Shown piece after piece: positions 53,695 to 64,000 of a stretch of DNA of 64,000 nt (within the stretch, counting starts at the first letter, position 1; every line of letters begins with the position of its first letter). The stretch is from Achatina immaculata (lineage: Eukaryota > Mollusca > Gastropoda > Stylommatophora > Achatinidae), in NCBI GenBank assembly GCA_009760885.1, contig CM019719.1, forward strand, positions 33,151,584-33,215,583, given 5' to 3'. A program made the translations under genes and the position numbers. The notes under the pieces are model-generated. The model did no database searches. It saw nothing but the letters and a program-made list of their open reading frames with translations, and was not told the DNA's origin.

Positions 53695-56676
53695 CTATTT
53701 GGAAGAAAAACCCAACCTAATTACTATCACCACCATGTGCTTTAAAAACTCTGGTATGCTATAGAACATGCCAATATATGCAAAAGCGATATATATATAT
53801 ATATATATACTGTATATAAATTTCCTTTTACACTGAATTTTCTATACCAAAGATACATAAAAACTGCAAACATTGCCAACAGCCAAAGTAAAGGACTACC
53901 TAGGAAGTAAAATTAAAACCATGCCCACATAAACAAAAATATACATCCGCACATACTAAGGGTTGAGTAATCTGGATGTAGCTGTAGGACAAAGACTGGA
54001 CTATCATTGGTATCAAAACTCAGAAGACAAATAGGCTGTGTAACATGCAGTAACAATAGACAAACATCACAGATGACTGGATTTCACATCAAAACATTGC
54101 TGACATGAGTTTTATTGCCAACTTAGCCCAGCAGATTTAGAATCCAAAGTGCTTAAAAAAAAAAAACAAACAAACAAACAAAAACTTCCATTCAACGTGT
54201 TTCAAGTACATCCATCCCTCACTAAATCACAATAATATATACACACACGATACAATGTACATGGCTCTGAAGTAAGTCTCTGATATGGCTACATGACTTA
54301 TGCAATGTAAATGTCAAAGTAAATGGATGATAACAAATGACATCAGCAATAACACCACCTACAAGAGCTCCTTCCATTGTGAAGGTGTGCATAAGTGGAC
54401 TTTACAGAATGAAAGACCTCAGAAGCTTAGTAAGACTGGGTGGTAGCTTGAAGACACACAGCTATGCTCAATACAAATGAATTTGGTTAGCTGTTCTGTA
54501 TCATGAATCTTAAGATCTGATCTTATGAAAGAAGAAAATTGCAAAGAAAGCACGCAGATTTAGGTAGGGGAAAAATGAACCATTTCTAAAAATAACCTGA
54601 TGGCAACAAAAACACATGAACAACTGTGCATACTGCTAGATAACACCAGGAAATACAATATGATTATTTTGAGATTATCTTCAGAACCTTCCCCAATAAT
54701 GTGAATGACATCTTAAGGAATACTGAAGGTAAAATTCCTCTTCAAGTAAACATCAACATAATCCACACTAGAACAAAAACTTGATTTAGACCATAGCCAT
54801 TTTTAAAAAAAATGTATATTATTTTTCCAGCAAACTATCAACAACTGTAAAATTATAAAAGAAACTTAACTTATATTAATTTTTCTGAGTATTTTACTGA
54901 TCAATTTTGCTATCAAATTCGACAGCAACTCACGAGACACAGGGAATAATGATAAAAAAAAAAAAAAGGCTTTGTGTGCCTATTTGCAAAATGTCTATTT
55001 ATGACCAAATTCAAGTTAAAACTCATCCATTATATGACAGACTATGAAGTGAAAATTTTTTTTTTTTTAATTTGGGGGGATGAAAGAGACCCTATTCATT
55101 TGATCAATTAAATGACTGCACACATGTGGGTGTAATTTTCAAAATGTTACCACCACACTAGCAGAAAAGTTAAAAGGAAATTCACATTGGTTCATCACTT
55201 GTTTATCAATGCTGTTACAAACAACGGTTTACTACCGTAACTGTACCATTTCTGTTGTGACATATAAAAGCGTAGGTTGCTATGCAATAAAGAGTTCAGG
55301 TGCACTTAAAATTTAAATGATTTTATGCATGCTACTATCTAACTTTGCCAAATGATAACCAGCTGTTGGTGAATATGTGTGACGAATCAGGATTTACAAA
55401 TGCCAATAAAATAAAAGTGGCAGTTCTAATAGTTAATCACTAAGTTGCGTGTAAAGAGAAAAATTACTTCAGAAAAAAAATTATATTCAAGTGAAGTCCA
55501 GAAAATGATTCCTTGTATAATTAAGTATGTATATATATATATGTGTATATATATATACAAAGTACTAAACCTAACACTACAACTAAATAAAACATTTATG
55601 GCAATGGTAAATTAATTCATTTAAAAAAATATTCATTTTTATGTACTTATCTGTAAACTTTATACTCTCAATGAAATAGAATCTTACATTATCAAATAAA
55701 ATATAATCCTTCAAGAAAACATGAAGACTGTAAGCAAATGACCAAAAAAAAAAAAATAAATACAAACAAAAATAAAGAAAAAAAAAAGATAAAGAGTAAA
55801 TTTCAAGGTCCCTGTCTGATGGGATCTGTCCTACATAAGAGGAATTCTCACACTGCCAAAGTGTGTAACAGGTAAGGCATTTTGTATCATACAAAACAGG
55901 TATGATATTTTATAAATGATTTACATAAAGATATTTTTTTCAAGATTCTATATGAAAATAAATACATTTTTAAAAGAAATTTTAAAAAATAGTAAATGAA
56001 TATGGGATGGGAAACTACAGAGTATTAATCAAAACATATACACAGATATACATGGAGACTTATGGACTGAATGATATGCCAAATAGCCTCCAGAAATTAA
56101 AGAAAGAAAATACAGAAACCTTGAGGACAAACAAATATAATTTTCTTTTTTTTTTTTTTAATTTGCAACATTTCCATCCAATGATTACTACATTATGATT
56201 TGGAAGTGAATGAAGAGATATGTTTGTTTAAGGCATTTTTTGAGCTGCTGCATTTTATTAAAATAAATTAACAAAATGGAGAGTTCATTTTTTGTAGTAA
56301 ATGACCAATTTTAGTATGAAAGTTACTGTGGAGTAGATTCTAAGCATTAATGGTGTATCCTACAAGGAATTATTTTGTTATAAAATGAAGCTACCAATTT
56401 TTGTCAACAAATCTTTCACATATTTAAAGATACAACGTAGCATTTATGTATGGGGATAGCAATAAATGCCCCTTATTTCACAGAAAGGCACGTAATAAAC
56501 AGAGAACTATTCAAAGTTATGTCCCTCTATTCTCTAAATAACAAACTACACTGAGAATAAGATATGAAGGGGGAGCTGAAAAACTTACACTGACTTTATA
56601 ATCAGCTAATTAATATTTATATAAAGGGGGGTTATTCTGAATTCTCTCTCTCTCTCTACATTTCTCCAGTCTCACT

Positions 56677-56709
<33 letters not shown>

Positions 56710-59700
56710 CAGATTGTTAAGCATTTTCCCTTCATAACTGAGACTATAGAGAGATTTTGTGAATGTGTGTATCGTTGCCAAGTGTAAGAAAAAGTACACA
56801 TGAGGACTAATCTTGACCAGGCTTCTTATTCATTGACTTACTGGTCCATCAGCAAATGAGCAAGTCTCTCCTCCATACTTCAAACAAAAGTATAATGATG
56901 TAAATTAAGGACTGAATGGTTAAAGTTTTGCAAAACATTGGGTGATGAAAGGCAGCAGGCAAATGAGGCATGCATCTGAACTAGTGCGCAATTTTAAATG
57001 GACGTGACATGACAGCCATACGAGTCAAGCTAAACATCTGTTTAAAAAATAAAACGAAAAAAAAAAAACCAAACGTCTGTCTTGTAAGACACAATCTTCT
57101 TCAGCGTGACAGAAAAGTATGGCTTAAATGAGATTTCATTCAGGAAACAGAGTAAGCCATGGACAAGTTACCCAGAGAATGTTTATAAGGCAGAGCATTT
57201 CAAATACAAATGGACATGTCACAATCTGAGCTCACTTTTATGAAGACAAAGGTACAACAATCATTAACTTTAAGAAATTTGGTTAAAGTCATAAAGATCC
57301 TGTGAAACTTGTTTAAATGATGGGTTAAATAAAAACTAGCACTTCTTTACAAAAGGAACACACTCTGTCTTACACTAGTACTATCTGACATAACACTGAA
57401 GAGGAATGCTCCTCAATCCTGTGCATAGCGTAAAGGTAGTTTTCAAGCACTGCAACGTAAACATTTACAACACAAATCTTGACAGGAACAACTAATAAAA
57501 GTATTTTCAATGAACTGATGCTACTTTAAAGTTTTCACTATGTATATATACATGCCAAGTTCACGGAGACTAGCATTAGCTTTTATCAAGCACATTTTTA
57601 TATAAAGTAAAAGCAACCTTAGACTGGATCTGCAATAACAAGAAATGTAATTTTTAAACACCAATGAGAACTCTCACAGGAACGACACATGTTCAGAACA
57701 AGATGCAGTGAGATGAAAGCCTGAAAGTCATTCTCTCTGATGAAAACACAAAACACTAGACGCTGGCTACAGCCATCTTCCAAACCTATGGGCACATATG
57801 CTTATGTTTTCTTTTTGCAATATTACATGCCTAAAGATGAGGTAACTGGAATAGATTGTTTTCAGACACACATATCAACAAGATATCTAATAATAAACTT
57901 AAGTATCCACAACAAAAAGGACTGAGAGACATATTGTCCTACTTCAAGAAAACCATGCAGTAAATGATTAAACCCATATTCCAAACCTTTATGTGGCTTG
58001 ACATAATTCAGTTATGTTTACACTTATATATATATATGTGTTTATATATATATATATGTTCCAAAAGTGAAGGAAGAATCAATATATAGAGGAAACAGCA
58101 ATGATGAACAGTATTACATAAAGCACAGAAGAGGCTGGTTTTAAATTCATCTCTGCAGGGCTACATTCTGATTGTTTCACAAACAAAATGTTTGTTGTTA
58201 AAATCAACATCTATCACACATGTATAAATGACAGAAATAAAGTGTGGTCAATAAGTTAGTGTCAGGAAAATGAACAAACTGTTTTCGAGTGTTTGGACAC
58301 AGAGCTATTGTTTTGATGCTGTCTAGATAAGAGTCTATGGGTATCATAAAACTGCTTTTTTGACATTAGGTTTTCCTATCATTAAGAATTTGTACTGAAC
58401 TGTAGCAGATTTATGGAGTTAAGGGTTAAAAGAAACCAACATTATTTTTAATGGAATAGCCAGACTCTGGATGTCATGTAGATGTAAACGCTGCCGGTCA
58501 GTATTTTAAGCAATTTTTAGTATTATCAACGTCAGCTGTGATCATGGAACTTCATTCTGGACGAGTGAAAATGCATAATTTCATAACCATTTCATTGTCA
58601 TTATCTCCCATTGCTACTTTTCTGTCCTTTTTTGTTTTTTCAATTGCATTAGACACTCAATCCTAGACAATGAGATATGGTTTAAGCAGTGTGTCAGAAA
58701 GAAGTATTTTTCTTAAAGTCACCATTCCCCTCCCCCATCTCTGAACTAAAGTACAAGTCCATGTAGAGGGATGGAGGAAGGGCCTTTAACTGTAACCATT
58801 ACAAAACATACAGAACGGACAAAAAGGCACGGGCTATAAGTAGTCAATACATATAGAGATTAAAAAAAAAAAAACAACATATAACCCACTTAATGTGACT
58901 ATTCCTGTCAAATCCATCCAAGCAATTAATCTGATGGTCTATTAAAGAGAATTAAGCAATGTTATCAGCGGTTCTATTAAAGAAAATTAAGCAATGTTAT
59001 CACTGGTTCTCTTAATGGATCGAATAGTTTCCTAAAAGACAGCTGTGTCAATTACAAAGCCTTGTGTTGGATGTAACCAAATGGTTATCTTGTGACTAAT
59101 CTGGTGCCATGATAAATTTGCCTTATTCTGATTGAAGCTGGGTACTTGATGTCCTTATTTTTTTTTTTTTTTTTACAAAATTTCTACTTTCATAGCAAAT
59201 GTTTTAAGTACTCCAGATACATACAAATTCCTAGGATGAGGCCAGATGTCACTATGTACAGACCCATTAAAAGACTATATTACATACTGCTGATTCAACT
59301 TCCCTCACGAAAATGGAAATCTGGGTAATGGTCTCATATTAAGTGGTCTTTTTTTCAGCACTGTTCGTTATCAGACCAAAAAAAAAAAAAAAATCTGAAA
59401 TTCATGCTTCCTGCTCATATCAAACATGAAAAATCATATCAGAACTGTAGCCAATCCATTATGACAGCTTGTCCTGACTTTAAGGCAGTAAATTAGTTTT
59501 TTTATGGCGATGACATGCAGAAAATAAAGAACTGGAATCTGAAGCACTTGGGATCCAGATAATCTCTGTGTCTTGACAACATACTACAATGTATCTAGCA
59601 CTTAAGCAATAGGTTAAAGAATATAAAACATCTGTCTTACTCTAAATTTCTGGCATCTATAAGTTATAAACCCTGATGGCATTTATGTAGTGTTTTTCTT

Positions 59701-60050
59701 TTCATTATACACTAACTCTATGGGGGTTGTGTTGCCCAATGCTTATCTTTTGCACCACTAAAAGAAAGATAAAAAAAACCAAGCACAAATCTAATAAGGC
59801 TGAAAAAAAAATTTGGAGTATTAATGAGAAAATTACTTCAGAGATAGAGCAGAGAACAGTCTCTTCCCTCAAGAATTTATTCAGATGTAAAGACTAAAGA
59901 GATTTAATAATAACTCCCCAAGTGATGGCTAGAAATAAGAAACTAAATCATACTTTTACTTACTCAGTGAAGATAAAGAATTAATGCACCAATTTTTTGC
60001 CTGTGTTTTTCTAGTTAATGCTTTCTGGTGCCTTTCTTTCTTAGATTTAC
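53695..60050. other. 6.4-kb intron of the HNRNPUL1-like gene
   Basis: AT-rich and without LINE or SINE copies that I recognise. It holds (TA)n tracts (53791-53818, 55531-55557, 58025-58058), many A- and T-runs, a 30-base poly-G (56677-56706) and a two-copy 35-bp repeat at about 58936-59005. No exon-like segment was identified. Confidence 0.6.
56677..56706. repeat. Poly-G run of 30
   Basis: Thirty consecutive G on the plus strand, which is poly-C in the sense strand of gene 2. The assembled length may not be reliable. Confidence 0.9.
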
Positions 60051-60173
60051 CTCACAATCAGATTTTCTGGCTGGTGGGGTCATGCCCCGCACTCTCTCCA
60101 GCAACTGCAGGTGTCCAATGTATCTGAAACCCATAGGGGGCGGGAACCAGGCATCTTGCTGGCCAAAGTTCAC
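60051..60173 (-). CDS. HNRNPUL1: HNRNPUL1-like protein, SPRY-end exon
   Basis: Reads VNFGQQDAWFPPPMGFRYIG, HLQLLERVRGMTPPARKSDC, E before the donor gtaaat. Human HNRNPUL1 has FNFGQ...PGFTFIQHLPLSERIRG...AECE here, so this is the last strand of SPRY and the linker to the P-loop. Two acceptors are possible: tag ending at 60181 (exon from 60180, phase needing two bases) or aag ending at 60174 (exon from 60173, phase 0). The second keeps frame with the upstream exon proposed at 60257-60319. Confidence 0.9.
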
Positions 60174-60256
60174 CTTGAATCTACAGATGATTAGATGAAA
60201 GAAGCACACGGCAACATTATGCAATTTGATGCGATACTGCTCACAATGTTACTTAC

Positions 60257-60319
60257 ATGCTCCTTCTTTAGGCAGTCCTGGGGAAGTGGGACAAAATAAG
60301 GGGGAAAAGCTGCGTAGTT
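60257..60319 (-). CDS. HNRNPUL1: HNRNPUL1-like protein, tentative upstream exon
   Basis: Exactly 63 bp between a good acceptor (accttctatttcag, before 60319) and a perfect donor (gtaagt after 60257). Frame 0 is open and reads NYAAFPPYFVPLPQDCLKKE plus H. It joins in phase 0 to VNFGQ if the downstream aag acceptor is used, and FP...C....NFGQ then parallels human YPHVLVKNCAVEFNFGQ with an insertion. The similarity is modest, so this exon rests mostly on splice sites and phase. The remaining SPRY and SAP exons were not found up to 64000. Confidence 0.5.
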
Positions 60320-62090
60320 CTGAAATAGAAGGTGCAGTTGGCAAATTCATACCAAGGCTTAACTAGATTATATAAACATCAGCTTTAAAAGCATGTAAGG
60401 ACACACTGTATATGTGTTGTACTCAAGACATATTGTGCTGGGAAGAAACACTGCTGATAATGCCATTATACAGGGCAGTAATCTCCTTCATTCAGGTGTT
60501 AATCTGTGCTTCAAACATGAAGAATAAATGAAATGCTTTAAGACAATGTGATAAAAACAAAAAAAAAAAGAGATTAAAACAATGCAATACCAAACTCTGG
60601 GCTCAAAGTTTAAAAATATTACAAAACACCTGCTGCACAAATACAGTACTTTAGATCATAACACATTTCTCATGAACAACAATGTAACCCATATGCTTGA
60701 TGCACAAATGTAGTACTTTAGATCATAACAAATTTCTCATGAACAAAAATGTAAGGTATATGCTTGCTGCGCCAACGGCTTAAGTTATTCATTTCTGTAT
60801 TACTATTCATAGTACAAGCAACCAATGAACTCTGAAATGTTCTCATTCTTTATTCTCACCATTTAACTTCTGTGAACTTAATCACCTTTCTCCTTTTCAA
60901 CTAATAACTAAATATATCATGAACTATATTACTGCTTCTTTTAATTCTGAGTGAACTGGGAACTTCTGAACTCACATCTGTTCCGGTTTCCACCATGGAT
61001 AAATATTCTATGCATATAATTTTCTCTCATCACATCTTTAGCTGAAGTAATGAACTCAGCAGTTATTTAAAACAATTTTGAAGAAGATTTCTATGAACTT
61101 AAGATTCCTCTCCTTCTCTTGTGCTATCATAGTACACTGAAAATACTAGTTCTTATCTTGTACTAACATTTAATGTTGTGATGGAATAGTTACATAAGAA
61201 ATTCTAACTTTCTGCTCTCCCAAGTGTTATCAATATAACAAGCACAAATTATACCAGCACTATACAGATTGTAACACTGAACTTTATTAGCCATTAAATG
61301 AGCTCCTATCAGCTGTATTAAAATTATGAAATTTCCAAACCAAAGCATTATGGGAATTTTTCTAATCAAAAACTTCTTAATCTGCTTTTAGCAACAAAAA
61401 AAAATTTAAAATGCCCGAGTTTCTGAGAACCACTTCTCCTCATCAGAAAGAACATAAAAATTACTATGGGCAGGAAACAGCAGGGGACATGAAAAGCTGT
61501 GCAATGTCTGAATTTTCGCATTTAAATCTGTTAAGTCTTTTTTTCTTTATATTTTTACTAGAACAAGTTATTTACTAAATACACCACAATTCACATCCAA
61601 ATAACCTTATTTTACTCTCATTTCCCCCATCCTACATCTTATAAAATGACTTTCTCTCTGGTGTATTTCATTTTCAAACTTGTTTCCTACAGACAAATGT
61701 TTTAGTCTCCAAGTTATAACCAAAAAACAAAAAACAGCGTAACCATTCCTGTAAAGTTGTACTGAATGTGACTTAGATGCCCCTGTCTTTTAAAACTGCA
61801 CACATAACATTCTGCAATCTTAGCTATATTACTTTTCTTGACGTTTTGGAAAAATATGGAATTCAAAGGCACACTCGCTTAACCCAAAGAAAATAAACTT
61901 TGCAATAAACACAAAACATTGTCACCAAGATAAATAATCATTTGTTGACACATAGAAGCTGACTGTACTATGTCTGTTATTGGTTTGTTCTCAGTGTCTA
62001 TGCTTGAGGATGCACCATTAAAAAAAAAACACTAAGAAAGTGCCTTCAAGTGTAATAAACATTTTTTTTAACTGTTCCAGTGTAAGGTCA
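60320..62090. other. Probable intron of the HNRNPUL1-like gene
   Basis: AT-rich. A 66-bp two-copy tandem duplication occurs at 60631-60762 (tagtactttagatcataaca and variants). No further exon was recognised. Confidence 0.5.
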
Positions 62091-62331
62091 TCTTACATCC
62101 TTCCCGTGCTGTTAAACGTCACATAAGGCTCGCATAGTTCTTTGCCAAGTTTTCCTGTTCTCAGCGAGTCTTTCAACTTCATCAAGGGATGTTATGACCA
62201 CTAAACGGGCTTCTCTTAACAATGAGTTTCACGTGGTCAACCTCTTTTTCTTTGGCCTGTTGTGATCCACTTGATGGCTTGTTTTGGTATTCTCTGATTT
62301 TTTCTTCTCATCACATGGCCTACATATGTGG
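62091..62331 (-). mobile_element. LINE family D, 240-bp 3' end, 7-bp TSD candidate
   Basis: Reverse-complement of the last 240 bp of the D copy at 62740-63675 (gttaaacgtcacataaggct, aacctctttttctttggcct). AAGGTCA at 62084-62090 and 62332-62338 flanks it. 62340-62739 holds no recognised feature. Confidence 0.88.
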
Positions 62332-62739
62332 AAGGTCAGCACAAAAGAAATGCCTGTAGACCCTTTTCTGATGACGTCAACATCGAATATTCCAGGAATC
62401 TGTTTTTTCAGAGGTTTCTAATAACTAATGAAAACTGCATGGGCAAATGACTTTCAAATGCAGCTAGGAAAGAAATATGAATGGGACTTCCTATTATATG
62501 AAGAGTCTTGAGCTGTGTCTTCAGTAGTGACATGCATAACATCATCGTCCTGTTTTGCTTATCCTCTGACTGATGCTGTAACTGACCCAAAACTATGTTC
62601 ATTTTCACATGTTAAAATCTAGTGTCATTTATTTGTTCTACCATTAAAATTTATTAATAAAGACAACAAAATGAAATTATGAACCATGGATTCTAAAGTA
62701 CCAAGTCAGCATTCCAATTAAAGTGTAGTACAGTAAAAG

Positions 62740-63675
62740 GAATGAGCGAATAGTTTCAGACTGAAACAGGAGTGAAACAAGGACGTATATTATCTCCACT
62801 GCTTTTTGGAATTGCCATAGACTTTATAATGAAAAGATGCTGTACAGGTAAAACCGGCACTGACTGGGTACATGGGACCCAAATAGAAGATCTTGATTTT
62901 GCAGATGACATAACTCTTATCAATGACAATGTGAAATCAATGCAGGAAAAAAGAGATTCCCTGTCTTCCTTGGCTAGCAAAACAGGTCTTGAAATTAACA
63001 AAGACAAAACAAAAATAATGAAACTTCTCATTAATCAAGAAGAAAAAATATACATAGAAAGAACAGTTGATGAAGTAAACCAATTTGCATATCTTGGCAG
63101 CTACATAGACCAGGATGGTGACACCAGGAAAGAATTAGAATTGCAAAAACAGCATTGTCCTTAAAAAATCTTCAACATATGGAGTTCAAAAGCTATAAGC
63201 ACAAAAAAACCAAGTTAAGATTATTCAATTCAAATGTGATATTCACCCTCATTTATGCATGTGAAAGCTGGAAATCAACTAAAGAAACAGACAAGAAATT
63301 TGACTCTTTTGAAGACAAATGCCTAAGGAAAATAGTATAAAGTGGAACAAATTCAAGAACAATGTAGAGATAAGACAGATGAGCAAACAACAACCTGTCT
63401 CATGGGTGATCAGAAAAAGAAGATGGACATATGTAGGCCATGTGATGAGAAGAGACAATCGGAGAATACCAAAAAAAGCTATCAAATGGAGCTTACAACA
63501 GGCCGAAGAAAAAGAGGTCGACCACGTAAAACTCTAAAGAGGACATTTTAAGAGAAGCAGTTTAGTGGTCATAATATCCCGATGAAGTTGAAAGACTCAC
63601 CGAGAACAGGAAAACTTGGCAAACAACTATGCGAGCCCTATGTGACGTTTAACGGCACGGAAGGATGTAAGATGT
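62740..63675 (+). mobile_element. LINE family D, about 940-bp copy
   Basis: Plus-strand frames: TGVKQGRILSPLLFGIAIDF, EDLDFADDITLINDNVKSMQ, GLEINKDKTKIMKL, FAYLGSYIDQDGDTRKELE, then after frameshifts RKRRWTYVGHVMRRDNRRIP and GRRKRGRPRKTL, ending near a gatgtaagatgtaag tail. This is RT palm to C-terminus with an intact FADD motif but broken frames. The last 325 bp to 64000 show nothing. Confidence 0.92.
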
Positions 63676-64000
63676 AAGACGGTACTTTTAAGATATCTGA
63701 ACATTTAATCAGCTAACCTATAAATATTTAAATATTTCACAAACAGCTTATAACTGTTCACTTTGTAAACCCTTTTCTTTCAAACACTCCTAATGTCAAG
63801 TGCAAAAATTAATATTTTTAACACAAGTATTAACTGTTTTTTGTGAAGTGAGTTTCCATTACAAATAGGGACCTCACTGTGCCAAGTGACCTCACTTGAT
63901 GCTAAAGTTGAATTAACAGTAGATCTTGCATGATGATGTCTCAAGTGTGACTTACTTCACTCATCATTCAGGGTAATGGCCTATACTAGCACAAATTTGC

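Noticed and set aside
61000..61030. Possible extra exon of the HNRNPUL1-like gene on the minus strand
   Set aside because: A tag acceptor and gtgagt donor bracket about 30 bases, but no frame resembles SPRY and the acceptor tract is weak.

Overview
The window is nuclear DNA from a multicellular animal. It contains GT-AG introns and parts of two spliced genes, one of them from the metazoan hnRNP U-like family. It also holds many dead non-LTR retrotransposons, a tRNA-derived SINE, and an unusually dense set of minisatellites and microsatellites. The repeat style, with many unrelated 15-93 bp tandem arrays and RTE-type LINEs, suggests an invertebrate, possibly a mollusc. That guess is inference and could not be tested here. 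Nothing prokaryotic or viral was recognised.

Layout. Positions 1-27 kb are gene-free: about 15 separate tandem arrays, simple repeats, 5'-truncated LINE copies and short inverted repeats. Gene 1 (plus strand, 27261-about 37185) has a short first coding exon (27271-27418), a 7.7 kb intron and a large last exon (35106-36202). The joined product is 414 residues: a beta-propeller-like protein ending in a SOCS box (BC box plus LPLP Cullin-box), so a likely Elongin BC/Cullin substrate receptor. Its intron carries a 42-bp array of about 34 copies and a nearly complete 3.2 kb LINE nested in an older LINE.

From 37 to 44 kb there is a 30-bp array (39.2-39.9 kb) and otherwise AT-rich non-coding DNA between two convergent genes. 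Gene 2 (minus strand, 60319 down to 44294, 5' half missing) is an HNRNPUL1-like RNA/DNA-binding protein. Seven exons are placed by splice sites, reading phase and similarity: the end of the SPRY region, the P-loop ATPase/kinase-like domain over several exons, and one 767-codon C-terminal exon. The SAP domain and most of SPRY must lie beyond the right edge or in unrecognised exons.

Retroelements. I separate six LINE 3'-end families (A to F, names local to this report) and one SINE family. Target-site duplications can be read directly for many copies. Nested insertions order the families: B into E (7.3 kb), B into C (26.0 kb) and A into B (31.5 kb). Several microsatellites sit exactly at LINE 3' ends and look like expanded tails. 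The two genes show no sign of working together. One is a putative ubiquitin-ligase receptor and the other a nuclear RNA/DNA-damage factor; they are simply convergent neighbours.
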